Assembly (NCBI GenBank): GCA_002255925.1
Contig: NKIH01000010.1
Coordinates: forward strand, 1-45,591
DNA: 45,591 bases
From: Burkholderiales bacterium PBB6
Lineage (GTDB): Bacteria > Pseudomonadota > Gammaproteobacteria > Burkholderiales > Burkholderiaceae_C
Direction of reading: 5' to 3'
The translations under genes were made by a program, and so were the position numbers. Below, piece by piece: positions 36,481-43,745 of the stretch (its first letter is position 1; every line of letters begins with the position of its first letter). The notes beneath the pieces were generated by a model, which was not told the DNA's origin, did no database searches, and worked only from the letters and a program-made list of their open reading frames with translations.

Positions 36481-36837
36481 TCAGCCTTGGCTCTGCGCAA
36501 GTTCCGCGCGCTTCAGCTGGCCCGGCGCACCGAAGTCGAATTTCTCGACTATGAAGCTGAAGCCGTACTCGGTCACGCCGTTCTTTTCGCGGACGTTGTT
36601 TTCGACGCGATAGTGGACAAACAACTGGTCGCCAACCCGGGCGTGAGCGGCAATCGCTTTGGCCTGACCGGTAAAGCTGGTAAAGGGGATCGCCACCTCA
36701 CGAGTGCGGGTGCCGTCGCTGTCCTGGCCAGCGTATTCGTCACGCTTCAAGGTGAAGTAACAGACCGGCTTTTTGCCGGGGGCGTCGAGGAGCTTTGGCT
36801 CCTTGACGAGACGGCCTTCAAAATAGCAGTCGTTCAT
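36481..36837 (-). CDS. ssb: single-stranded DNA-binding protein-like (plasmid Ssb)
   Basis: A 118-residue OB-fold protein starting MNDCYFEGRLVKEPKLLD. Its order of strands, KKPVCYFTLKRDEYAG, VAIPFTSFTGQAKAIAAHAR and GDQLFVHYRVENNV, follows plasmid Ssb proteins. It lacks the long acidic C-terminal tail with DDDIPF seen in chromosomal SSB. It is the first gene of the ssb-korA-parA-parB operon. It also lies in the expected leading region of transfer, where other plasmids carry ssb genes. Confidence 0.8.
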   Translation of the reverse strand: MNDCYFEGRLVKEPKLLDAPGKKPVCYFTLKRDEYAGQDSDGTRTREVAIPFTSFTGQAKAIAAHARVGDQLFVHYRVENNVREKNGVTEYGFSFIVEKFDFGAPGQLKRAELAQSQG

Positions 36838-36863
36838 GATGAGTTTCCCAAAGTGGTTGATGA

Positions 36864-36916
36864 ATGTCGGTTGCCCTCCGACATAAACAGTATAACATAA
36901 ATAAAACAACATTCAA
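36864..36916 (-). promoter_or_regulatory. promoter and dyad operator of the ssb-korA-parA-parB operon
   Basis: On the minus strand TTGAAT (36911-36916) and an extended -10 TGTTATACT (-10 hexamer 36889-36894) are spaced 16 bp apart. ATGTCGG and CCGACAT form a perfect seven-base dyad at 36864-36884, directly after the -10 box, where a bound repressor would block the start. KorA or ParB binding is inferred. Confidence 0.65.
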
Positions 36917-36930
36917 TCAAGTAAAACAGG

Positions 36931-37389
36931 TTACGTGGCGCTTTGTCGCCATGCGTGATCTGTCACGGTGTGCTCTGGAAATGGCACTCCGATTGATTGC
37001 ACGGTAACGAACGAAGAGGGTAGGGTACCCCCCCTTCCTGCAAGCTCAGGGGCGGTTAGTGGCTGTGAGCGGTATTCCGCTGGATCGCACACGATCCCGG
37101 CTGAGCGACGGGCCGCTTGCGGCCTGGCGCGATTTGTCCGGGTCTTGCGCCTGGAAGGGCACGGCGCTTGCGCCGTGATCCTGGCCGGCTTGCCGGACAG
37201 GACGCTTAGACCAGCGAGCATGTATGCTGGGTGCACCGATGGTTCTTCGTCACTAAGGGGGTTACCCCGTAGGGGTCACGATAAAGCGGGCAGCGCCCGC
37301 TTCAGGCCGGCGCGTAGCGTCGGGGCGGAGCGCCGAAGGCGCGCAGGGTAGGCGCTTTTTGGTTTGAATTTTTGCTGAGCTAGCCTTGC
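36931..37389. other. origin-side region with hairpins, no gene
   Basis: No supported gene. One iteron-like GCGTGATCTGTCAC lies at 36953-36966. Three perfect hairpins with the same TT loop follow: GGCCGCTTGCGGCC, ACGGCGCTTGCGCCGT and CCGGCTTGCCGG (about 37119-37197). They may be structural elements of the origin or strand-initiation sites. Confidence 0.5.
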
Positions 37390-37880
37390 GCCGGCTTATC
37401 CACAGGTGTTTTGGTTAAAGAAAGGTTAAAAAACGGGTTAGCGCCCGCGTAAGTGTCTGAAAAGACGCAGAAAAACAACGGTTCGCGTGCGCCACCTGTC
37501 ACGATTCCGTGCGTCATCTGTCAAAGGGTTCGTGCGTGATCTGTCACGGTACGCTGGAGAGCCTGGGTGGGTTATCCACAAAAGCGTGCCTCATGTGTCA
37601 CGCTTTCCAGGGTGGAAGAGAAAGCACTAGGCGCCTACGCCGAATTATCCACAGGACGGCGGCCGCCTCCCGCTTTTGGCTAACCGAAACCGTGACAGAT
37701 GACGCATGATCTTCAAAAAGCACGTGCGTCATCTGTCAAAGGCTGTGCGTCATCTGTCACCGTCGTGCTCCATCTGTCACCACTCCAGGCCGCTATCCCG
37801 CATAGCAGCAGCAGTTGCTGATCTACCCCCTATTGGCAGGGTGGCGTACCTGCTTGTAGTCGTGACAGATGACGCACGGC
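37390..37880. other. oriV: replication origin oriV1 with iterons and DnaA boxes
   Basis: At least nine copies of GTGCGTCATCTGTCA or close variants lie here on both strands: about 37489, 37509, 37532, 37585, 37692 (inverted), 37724, 37745, 37764 and 37862 (inverted). Three perfect DnaA boxes TTATCCACA lie at 37396, 37572 and 37645, with an A-rich stretch at 37405-37440. The iterons reach to within 60 bp of the trfA stop. This is the origin used by the TrfA-type initiator next to it. Confidence 0.92.
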
Positions 37881-37884
37881 GCGG

Positions 37885-37917
37885 GCAAAAGAAAAGGGCG
37901 CCGATGAAGCGCCCTTG
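37885..37917 (-). terminator. terminator after trfA
   Basis: On the minus strand AAGGGCGC and GCGCCCTT form an eight-pair stem with a seven-base loop, followed by TTCTTTT. It lies 18 bp beyond the trfA stop and separates the gene from the iterons. Confidence 0.8.
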
Positions 37918-37934
37918 AGTCCCCTGGCCAGCCT

Positions 37935-38813
37935 TTACCGGAGGGTGATGATGTTGTCGTCCTCCAGGTACACCCGCTGCACCAGCTTCCGGCTCTCGAT
38001 CTCTTCACAGGCCTGGCGCACTGTGCGTCGCCACCCCGTAAGAGCCTGGCTCGACGAGCCGCACATTAACCGGAAGCGCTCGACCTGGAGAGGGAAGGGG
38101 TGCTTGTGGCTCTCGATGTAGTCAGCCAGGCGACGTGCCACAGGCGACAGCTCACGGTACGTATCCCAAGAGTGGTTGGTGAACGTATTGCCCGCGAAGA
38201 GCAGAATCATGCCGGGCGCAATCCAGACGCGATACCGATTCGGTTTGCCGTCCGACTCATTCACCACGGTGTATTTCTCAATCAGCGACAAGGCGCCACT
38301 GGTGCCGTAGGCCTTCTCGTTAAAGACCATGACTTCGTTGGCCTTCAGGCGTGAGATGCACTCACGGGCCTTGTCGTAATAGCGGCCGTTCTTGGACCAA
38401 CCGACATCGCTGACGAGTTGGTTGATGGTGAACTCGAAGGGCTCACCAAGCGGCACCGACTTCGCGTAGTGGAGGATCTGTAGCCAAATAATCTCATCGT
38501 CTTCCGCACGCAGCTCGATGCCCGTGTAGAGCACGGAAACGCCTTCATGCAGGTGGAACAACCGCTCTTGCAGCAGATTACGGCGCGGCTCGCGCTTGTT
38601 CCGGGCCGTGAACATCGAACTACGTGCGACGTCGTTGGGAATGGCCCGCTGCGTGGGATGAAGTGTTCCGGGGAAGATGAGATCGAGCTGAACAGGCTCG
38701 GAGGGATTGACGCCTTTCTGATGCAGGTATGCATTGCGGCGCGCTTTTTCGACAGCTTCCTGGGCGGGAAAGGAATCTCGCATTGACCCAGTCCGTTGAT
38801 TGCGTAGAGTCAT
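37935..38813 (-). CDS. trfA: TrfA-family plasmid replication initiator
   Basis: A 292-residue initiator (up to 303 with the GTG at 38846). It follows IncP TrfA closely in layout: NDVARSSMFTARNKREPRR, TGIELRAEDDEIIWLQIL, GWSKNGRYYDKARECISRL, ILLFAGNTFT and RLADYIESHKHPFPLQVERF. TrfA binds iterons and opens the origin with DnaA. The iteron set directly downstream supports the pairing. Starts at 38813 and 38783 are both possible; 38813 has GGGGG upstream. Confidence 0.92.
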   Translation of the reverse strand: MTLRNQRTGSMRDSFPAQEAVEKARRNAYLHQKGVNPSEPVQLDLIFPGTLHPTQRAIPNDVARSSMFTARNKREPRRNLLQERLFHLHEGVSVLYTGIELRAEDDEIIWLQILHYAKSVPLGEPFEFTINQLVSDVGWSKNGRYYDKARECISRLKANEVMVFNEKAYGTSGALSLIEKYTVVNESDGKPNRYRVWIAPGMILLFAGNTFTNHSWDTYRELSPVARRLADYIESHKHPFPLQVERFRLMCGSSSQALTGWRRTVRQACEEIESRKLVQRVYLEDDNIITLR

Positions 38814-38913
38814 GCGGTTTGCCCCCAGTGCCAAGACTGTCGCCACGCGACGGCCAATAGGCTAAAATGGTCGCACGTCATAGATGAGTTTCCCAAAAAT
38901 CGAGTTTGTGACG

Positions 38914-38946
38914 GACGCCCAGGCTTTGCCCCCTGGGCGTTTTTTA
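38914..38946 (+). terminator. rho-independent terminator beside the miniature element
   Basis: ACGCCCAG and CTGGGCGT form an eight-pair stem with a ten-base loop, followed by TTTTTT. No gene on the plus strand precedes it, so it may be left from a deleted gene or may insulate trfA. GATGAGTTTCCCAAA at 38883-38897 recurs as GATGAGTTTCCCAAA at 36839-36853 in the ssb leader. Confidence 0.65.
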
Positions 38947-38956
38947 TTTCCGCCTT

Positions 38957-39244
38957 GGGGACGTCTCAGAAAACGGAAAATAAAGTACGTTAAGCCATTG
39001 GCATGGCCACCGCTCTCGCAAACGATCATTTTCAAGAAGCCACCGTGAGAATGCGGGCCGCGCCAGTGCTGGCCTTGTCCGTCCCGTTCTCGAAAACCGC
39101 TCTCGAATCGAGCCGCCGAGACTGCCGAGTTTCGAGAACAGCCGAAACGCCGCTTCCAGCGGCAGACGCCACACGCAAAGCCGCGCCGTTGCTGGATCGA
39201 GCATTCCTTAGCGTGCTTTAAATTCCGTTTTCTGAATCGACCCC
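38957..39244. mobile_element. 288-bp TIME-like miniature element of Tn21 type
   Basis: Two 38-bp Tn21/Tn501-type repeats face each other: 38957-38994, beginning GGGGACGTCTCAGAAAACGG, and 39207-39244, the inverse ending GAATCGACCCC. There is no coding gene between them. The interior holds GTTCTCGAAA (39086-39095) and its inverse TTTCGAGAAC (39130-39139), which could be a resolution site. The bases outside differ: GCCTT on the left and TGTTC on the right. TGTTC instead pairs with 12231-12235, so only the right repeat was used in the last transposition. Confidence 0.85.
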
Positions 39245-39249
39245 TGTTC

Positions 39250-39780
39250 AGCAAAAAAATCGACCGCACAGAACGCGCTACAAGCGATTTTTCCGGGTGT
39301 CCGAGGGGTCAGGGCTGGCCAATGGTCAGAAAACGCCGTAGCGGGCCTCCTGCGCGGCCATTTCAGCCCTTTTAAGCCTTCATGCCCATCGCGGAAGGCT
39401 TCGCCCCTCCCTTTTGAAGACTTTTTGACGGTTGTGTAGCAGGGACGGTCTTCCACGGCGCGCAGCGCGCCCGGTTGAGCGGCCGGCGCGGCCGTAGGAC
39501 GCGGCGGGCGTGATTTATCCGGTGTCTTAGCGCCCGTAGGGTGCCCCGCTTGCGGGGCAGGTCAGGACGGCCGCTTGCGGACGGCCTGAGCCGCTTAGAC
39601 CGTGGTTGCAGGGCGGTGGAGCACCCCCGCCCGGCGCAGCCGGGCTTTGTAAGCACTCGCGCCAAGGGCGCGCACGACTTGGGGTGAGGCCGAAGGCCGA
39701 GGGGCAAAGCCCCTGGGGGGATGGGAGGACGGCGAAGCCGGCCGGGAGGGTTCGAGAAGGGGGGGCACCCCCCTTCGGCG
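39250..39780. other. gene-free GC-rich stretch of the small plasmid
   Basis: No supported gene. It contains hairpins such as GCCCCGCTTGCGGGGC (about 39542) and GGCCGCTTGCGGACGGCC (about 39570), and several C- or G-rich runs. It is the sequence that joined 12235 before the 27-kb unit inserted. Confidence 0.55.
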
Positions 39781-39781
39781 G

Positions 39782-40220
39782 CGTTAAAACGTTAAATAAG
39801 AAGGCGTTAAAACGCGCGCGCGTGTTACGCTGTGGATAAGCTGTCGTAAGTCCTTGTCGCGTAAGACTTTTTCCAAGTGGCATGTACGCCGATAGACGAG
39901 AAAGCTGTACGCCGATAGACGAGAAAAACGTACCGCGATAGACGAGTGTTTGTACGTCGATAGACGAAACGGCCGGTTTTTCTGTGGATAAGTAGCCAAA
40001 TGTACGCCGATAGACGAGTGTTTTTGGCAGTATCGGATGCTTTCAGCGTGGCAGCAAAAAAGGCGTTTTCGGATGCTTCCGGGCTAAAAATCCAATGCTG
40101 ACGCGGGTTTTTCGGTAGTTTTGTCGCACAGGGGTGTGCGGTGATAGACGAGTAAACCGTACCGCGATAGACGAATTCGCGCAGTTTGGCAAGAAGGCGA
40201 AATGTACGCCGATAGACGAG
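39782..40220. other. oriV: replication origin oriV2 with eight iterons
   Basis: Eight copies of TGTACGCCGATAGACGAG or close variants lie in the same direction: 39883, 39906, 39929, 39951, 40001, 40135, 40158 and 40203. DnaA boxes (TGTGGATAA) occur at 39831 and 39983. Three GCGTTAAAAC-like repeats at 39781-39812 make an AT-rich unwinding region. The last iteron lies about 90 bp before the repA stop. The arrangement is typical of iteron-controlled theta replication. Confidence 0.93.
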
Positions 40221-40312
40221 TCCGGGCCGGCGCTGGCCAGGGGGCCACGATGGGCGGTTGAGGCTCTGCCGGTGGTCAAGCTGGGGCAGTGCGGCGAGCC
40301 TCTGCATGGGCG

Positions 40313-41275
40313 TCAGGCCAGCTTTTTTTGCAAGAAGTAGGACACCCAGGACAGCTTGCCGGCCTTGTTGGCCTCGCATACCAGTTTGGCGTTATCGCGG
40401 GTCATGATGACCAGCTTGTTGGGCTTCACGGACTCGTCGAGGAACATCCGGTAGTCGGGCAATGGGTCGCGCTCCACGATTTCCTTGATCTCCTGCTTGA
40501 AGCGGCGCAAGGTCTGCGAGCTGCCCGTTTTCTCCAGCAGCAACGGCAAGCTGATTTCCCACCATGCCTTATCGCCGCAGTGCTTGCGGGCCAGCTCGTA
40601 CAAGCGGCGTTCCAGGGCTTGGCCAAGGCTGAAGTAGTCGGGGTGTAGCGTGAGGATGTCGAAGTCCATTGCGGCCCGGTAGAGCCATTCAGAAATTGTC
40701 AGTTCCAACTCCAGCGCGCCCTTGCCGTTCTTCGTCCAGGTCGTCACGCGGTAGTCTTCGATCAAGCCGAAGCCTTCGAGCTGTTCCTTCTCGTTCGTCT
40801 TGACGTTCGTTTCAATGGTGGTGCCCTTCAAGCGCCGGCACATGTCCACCACGCGCTCGTAGGCCGCGCCTCCGGTGCTGCGGCGCGTTCCCAGCAGAAA
40901 CGGGTACACGTCCACGCGGACACGGCGCGAAACCTTGATGCCAGCATCGTGCCCTCGCACGATCTGGCTGATGCAGTAGATCAGGATGTCTTTGTCGAAG
41001 ACTGTAGCCGCGCCCACAGCGGACGGGATGATGCGAATGCTCCGGCCTGCACGCGAATAGACGCGGATGCGCGTGTCGCGGTTCTTTGACAGGGAGAAGA
41101 TGGGGTACTCCATTGAGGACACATCATCTTTAACGGGCCAATCATGGATCGCCTCAAGCACCACAAACAGGTCAGGTTGCACGGCGCTGGCCAGGATGTT
41201 CCCACTTGCCGGCTCATCGCCTCGCCCAAGTGGAAAAAGTGTTGCGCTTTCGCTGTCTGTGTTATGATGGGACAT
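40313..41275 (-). CDS. repA: replication initiator protein RepA (RPA family)
   Basis: A 320-residue initiator of the RPA (replication initiator protein A) family. Recognised stretches are VVLEAIHDWPVKDDVSSMEY, PIFSLSKNRDTRIRVY, VFDKDILIYCISQIVRG and the C-terminal winged-helix part WWEISLPLLLEKTGSSQTLR. It should bind the GATAGACGA iterons at 39883-40220. GGAG lies six bases before the ATG. It is unrelated to the TrfA-type initiator of the 27-kb unit, so the molecule has two replication systems. Confidence 0.92.
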   Translation of the reverse strand: MSHHNTDSESATLFPLGRGDEPASGNILASAVQPDLFVVLEAIHDWPVKDDVSSMEYPIFSLSKNRDTRIRVYSRAGRSIRIIPSAVGAATVFDKDILIYCISQIVRGHDAGIKVSRRVRVDVYPFLLGTRRSTGGAAYERVVDMCRRLKGTTIETNVKTNEKEQLEGFGLIEDYRVTTWTKNGKGALELELTISEWLYRAAMDFDILTLHPDYFSLGQALERRLYELARKHCGDKAWWEISLPLLLEKTGSSQTLRRFKQEIKEIVERDPLPDYRMFLDESVKPNKLVIMTRDNAKLVCEANKAGKLSWVSYFLQKKLA

Positions 41276-41376
41276 TCATTGCTCCTTATGTGTCTCTTGC
41301 TGCCAAGCGGGTTGATCCGTTAGGGGTTGATGATGGTCTTTGAAGTGCCCGGCCTGCTCGCCGGGCATTTTCTTTT
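41242..41376 (+). ncRNA. candidate antisense RNA over the repA leader
   Basis: On the plus strand TTGCGC (41242-41247) and TATGAT (41263-41268) could form a promoter with a short 15-bp spacer. A strong terminator lies at 41346-41376: TGCCCGGC, loop CTGCTC, GCCGGGCA, then TTTTCTTTT. The transcript would be about 100 bases and complementary to the repA leader and ribosome site. The terminator is clear; the promoter and a control function are inference. Confidence 0.35.
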
Positions 41377-41388
41377 GTGCGTTCCGAT

Positions 41389-41700
41389 TCATGCCGTGGC
41401 ATGGTGCTGGCCGACTGGCTGCACCGCCAAGCGCAGGCCCAGCGCCTTGAGCACGGCAGACAGGCTGCGCAGCTCCGGGTTGCCCTGGGGCGACAGCGTG
41501 CGGTAGAGCTGGTTGGCATTCAGCTCGGTTTCTTTGGCGATAGCGCGCACGCCACCGCGCGCTTGAGCCATCTGGCGCAGCGCCACCAGTAGATCGGCCG
41601 GTTCTCCATCCAGGAGAAGCTGGTTTAGGTACTCGGCCGCAAAAGCCGGGTCTTCCTTGAACAGTTCGGCCATTGCTTCGTCGTGGCTTCGATCCTTCAT
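41389..41700 (-). CDS. antitoxin of the HigA/HI1420-type
   Basis: A 103-residue helix-turn-helix antitoxin. LVALRQMAQARGGVRAIAKE, then TELNANQLYRTLSPQGNPEL, match the addiction-module antidote family downstream of HigB-type toxins. It is the second gene of the operon, in the reversed toxin-first order. GGAGG precedes the ATG, which overlaps the toxin stop by 4 bp. It should neutralise the toxin and repress the operon. Confidence 0.9.
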   Translation of the reverse strand: MKDRSHDEAMAELFKEDPAFAAEYLNQLLLDGEPADLLVALRQMAQARGGVRAIAKETELNANQLYRTLSPQGNPELRSLSAVLKALGLRLAVQPVGQHHATA

Positions 41701-42026
41701 GCTGACCTCCGTTGCCAGTCTTTCCAAAACCCAATCGCGCGCTCGATGTCGGCGTCCTGGGTGCCTTTGTCACCGCCGCATAGCAGTAGAACTACCACCG
41801 CGCCCGCCATCGCGTAATAGACGCGGTAGCCGGGGCCTTGGTCGATTCGCAGCTCCCACACACCTTCGCGGCAGGGCTTGTGATCGCCAAAGTTCCCCGC
41901 CTCAATGCGGCCCACGCGCCTGACCACCTGGCCTTTTGCAATCGGGTCGCGCAGCTTCTTCAGCCACTCTTGAAACGGGTCGTGCTCGTCCTCGGTGATG
42001 TAGTGCCGAACGGTGAACATGTCCAT
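41697..42026 (-). CDS. RelE/HigB-type toxin (addiction module killer protein)
   Basis: A 109-residue toxin with the Gp49/RelE-type fold. The sequence DPFQEWLKKLRDPIAKGQVV, then GVWELRIDQGPGYRVYYAM and VLLLCGGDKGTQDADIERA, is diagnostic. Such toxins cleave mRNA, usually on the ribosome. ATGs at 42026 and 42020 are both possible. It helps keep the small plasmid in the population. The palindrome at 42031-42044 lies directly before the start. Confidence 0.92.
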   Translation of the reverse strand: MDMFTVRHYITEDEHDPFQEWLKKLRDPIAKGQVVRRVGRIEAGNFGDHKPCREGVWELRIDQGPGYRVYYAMAGAVVVLLLCGGDKGTQDADIERAIGFWKDWQRRSA

Positions 42027-42030
42027 ATTA

Positions 42031-42044
42031 TCGTTTATAAACGA
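42031..42044. promoter_or_regulatory. operator palindrome of the toxin-antitoxin operon
   Basis: TCGTTTATAAACGA is a perfect 14-bp palindrome five bases before the toxin ATG, in the only AT-rich part of this region. It overlaps the likely -10 box and is a good candidate for antitoxin binding and autoregulation. Confidence 0.7.
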
Positions 42045-42093
42045 CAAAGGCGCAAGGGAGCACCCTGCGCCTCGTCTTGGTTGATCGCGTAGG

Positions 42094-42474
42094 TCATGGC
42101 GCGGCCACCAATAACTTGGCGGCCTTGCGCACGGCGTTCGTGGCCTTATCCAGCGCCTCGGCGCATCTGGCCGCGTCGTCGCACCCTTTCATTGCCTCGG
42201 CCAAGGCGGCCAGCTCCAAGGCCAAGGTTTCAGGAAGATCCAGCTCCACGCGAATGGAACTCACGCCCGGCGTCGTAGTTTTCTTGTATGCCCGCTCGAT
42301 AGTGGCCACGGCTCCGCTGACACGTTGCTTGCTCATACCGTACTCGGTGGCCACGTCCACTTGGGCGCGTCCATCCACCAACACGGCGCGCGCCATTTCA
42401 CGGGCTTGGTCGCCCATGCGGGTGTCGGCGGCAGCGCGGTCAAAGGCTTGCGGGGTAAGGCGTTTCAGTCTCAT
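42094..42474 (-). CDS. korA: KorA/TrfB-like repressor of the small plasmid
   Basis: A 126-residue protein. The N-terminal half is close to IncP KorA: MRLKRLTPQAFDRAA, EMARAVLVDGRAQ and TEYGMSKQRVSGAVATIERA, which contains the recognition helix. The C-terminal half is a different, Ala-rich helical domain. It is distinct from the KorA-like protein at 36072-36476, in keeping with two plasmids. The palindrome TTTCGCGCGCGAAA lies 27 bp upstream, with a second copy at 43729-43742. Confidence 0.88.
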   Translation of the reverse strand: MRLKRLTPQAFDRAAADTRMGDQAREMARAVLVDGRAQVDVATEYGMSKQRVSGAVATIERAYKKTTTPGVSSIRVELDLPETLALELAALAEAMKGCDDAARCAEALDKATNAVRKAAKLLVAAP

Positions 42475-42500
42475 TGGGGCCGTCCGGTGCATCAGCGCGG

Positions 42501-42514
42501 TTTCGCGCGCGAAA
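42501..42514. promoter_or_regulatory. candidate KorA operator, copy 1
   Basis: TTTCGCGCGCGAAA, a perfect 14-bp palindrome 27 bp upstream of the korA-like start. The same sequence recurs inside a 20-bp palindrome at 43726-43745. Two identical palindromes next to a repressor gene suggest its binding sites. Confidence 0.55.
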
Positions 42515-42543
42515 GTTGAAAGAGAGGCGGCCAGCGGCCGCCC

Positions 42544-43308
42544 TCATAGAGAGGTCAGAAACGCCAGCCTTCCGGCATGTCGGGAGAGGCATTCCGGCCA
42601 GCGCCCTCGATGTCGGGATGCAGTTCTTCCCACAACTGCGCCGGCGTCTTGTCCTTCAGCTCGCCCTGGAGCTTCTTCAGGTACATGACAGCCCGCTCCG
42701 GGCCGATGCCTTCCAGCATCGGCAAGGTCATGGACAGGAACCCTTGCCACAGCATCCCACTGGATCACGTCGGCAATGGGTCGGTGCTCGCGGCGCGGCA
42801 GGCTCAAACGCAGCGGCCGCCGCGAGCGCGTGCAGACCAGGAACAGGCGTTGCCGGTTCTGCGGCACGCCATGATCGGCCGCATCGACCAGATGCGGCGA
42901 AACGGCGTAGCCCAGCCGGCGCAGCGCATCGCGCCAAGCCGGATAAAGCACCCACTTCTCGAAGTCCGGCACGTTCTCGACCAGGATCACCGGGCTGCGG
43001 TGATATTCCGCGCAAGCCACCACGGCCCAAGCCGTGCTGCGCAGCGCGTCATGGTGCGGCCGTTCGCGGCCTCTTGCCCTCGAATGCCCTTGGCAGGCTG
43101 GCGAAGCCAGCACAACATCATGCGCGGGCACCGCGCGCCAGTCGGCTTGCTGAAGGTCTTGGCACTCGTGCCAAGTGTCCGGGTGGTTGGTCTGGTGGTA
43201 CTGAACAGCGAGCGGCCAATGGTTTGCGGCCCACACGACGCGCGCGCCGGCAAGGCGCGCGCCCTCGGTGAAGCCACCGGCCCCCGCAAAGAGGTCGATG
43301 CAGCGCAT
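42544..43308 (-). pseudogene. DNA cytosine-5 methyltransferase, 3' part replaced
   Basis: Encodes the catalytic half of a C5 methyltransferase: motif I DLFAGAGGFTEGARL, motif IV SPACQGHS with the catalytic cysteine, motif VI ENVPDFEKW and motif VIII QNRQRLFLV. After IADVIQWDA (near 42755) homology to methyltransferases stops. The last 70 residues are a frame shadow of a different gene's 3' end at 42555-42755. The target-recognition domain and motifs IX-X are missing, so the enzyme is probably inactive. A deletion that fused two genes is the simplest explanation. Confidence 0.75.
42555..42755 (-). pseudogene. 3' remnant of an unrecognised gene fused to the methyltransferase
   Basis: In another frame the sequence encodes GFLSMTLPMLEGIGPERAVM, then YLKKLQGELKDKTPAQLWEE, and ends PDMPEGWRF. 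This reads like a natural protein C-terminus, unlike the methyltransferase frame here. There is no upstream part, because the frame begins at the presumed deletion junction. An in-frame ATG at 42731 could still give a 58-residue product. The family is not recognised. Confidence 0.45.
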
Positions 43309-43311
43309 GGG

Positions 43312-43533
43312 TCAGAATTCCGTGGTCAGGGTGCCATCGGGGAGGCGCTTCATCAGGTCGAAGCCGTTATCCGTCCCGCCGCAGCTCTCCAGCTCCTTCA
43401 GCGCCGCCTTGAAAGTGTGGTGGTCGCTCCACACGTCTTCGGCATCGGTGCCGGCGTTCTCAACGATCACCCATTGCGGGTAATCCGTGGCTTGGGCGGT
43501 GGTGTTGGCCTGGGCGACGTGGGCGGTCTGCAT
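43312..43533 (-). CDS. small hypothetical plasmid protein
   Basis: A 73-residue acidic protein starting MQTAHVAQANTTAQ. The second half, YPQWVIVENAGTDAEDVWSD with FKAALKELESCGG, looks like a small globular domain found as a plasmid accessory. AAGGA lies nine bases before the ATG. It is 3 bp upstream of the methyltransferase start, so the two form an operon driven by the promoter at 43643-43671. Function unknown. Confidence 0.7.
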   Translation of the reverse strand: MQTAHVAQANTTAQATDYPQWVIVENAGTDAEDVWSDHHTFKAALKELESCGGTDNGFDLMKRLPDGTLTTEF

Positions 43534-43642
43534 GGTCGTTTTCCTTATGCGGAAGGGTTGAAGATGGTCTAAGCGGCTGGGGTCTGGTCTGCTCACCGTC
43601 ACCCCTGCCGGGGCATCGCCTCATCACTGAAGCAATGCCTAT

Positions 43643-43674
43643 ATTCTACCCGTCAAACTATTGACCGTCAATAG
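43643..43674 (-). promoter_or_regulatory. strong promoter with palindromic operator over the -35 box
   Basis: On the minus strand TTGACG (43666-43671) and TAGAAT (43643-43648) are separated by 17 bp. CTATTGACCGTCAATAG (43658-43674) is a perfect odd palindrome that covers the -35 box, so a repressor bound there would block RNA polymerase. A second inverted repeat, TTTGCTTTC...GAAAGCAAA, lies just upstream at about 43687-43709. It drives the 43533-42544 operon. Confidence 0.75.
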
Positions 43675-43725
43675 ATATTGGCGTTTATTTGCTTTCATTG
43701 TGAAAGCAAATAACACGCAAGCGCG

Positions 43726-43745
43726 GACTTTCGCGCGCGAAAGTC
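43726..43745. promoter_or_regulatory. candidate KorA operator, copy 2
   Basis: GACTTTCGCGCGCGAAAGTC is a perfect 20-bp palindrome containing the same 14-bp core as 42501-42514. It overlaps the stop of the membrane-protein gene and lies upstream of the next promoter. No T-run follows, so it is unlikely to be a terminator. Confidence 0.5.

Noticed and set aside
38952..39249. An independent insertion of the 288-bp miniature element at this point
   Set aside because: Its flanks (GCCTT and TGTTC) do not match, whereas TGTTC matches the flank of the mer-side repeat 27 kb away, so the larger unit explains the right border.
39883..40220. Eight regular repeats that could suggest a CRISPR array
   Set aside because: Repeats are 17-18 bp, spacers vary from 4 to over 100 bp, DnaA boxes lie among them and a rep gene follows. 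These are iterons; no cas gene is present.
41346..41376. Terminator of the antitoxin gene
   Set aside because: The T-run is on the plus strand; on the minus strand the hairpin is followed by CTTCAAA, so it does not fit termination of the leftward operon.
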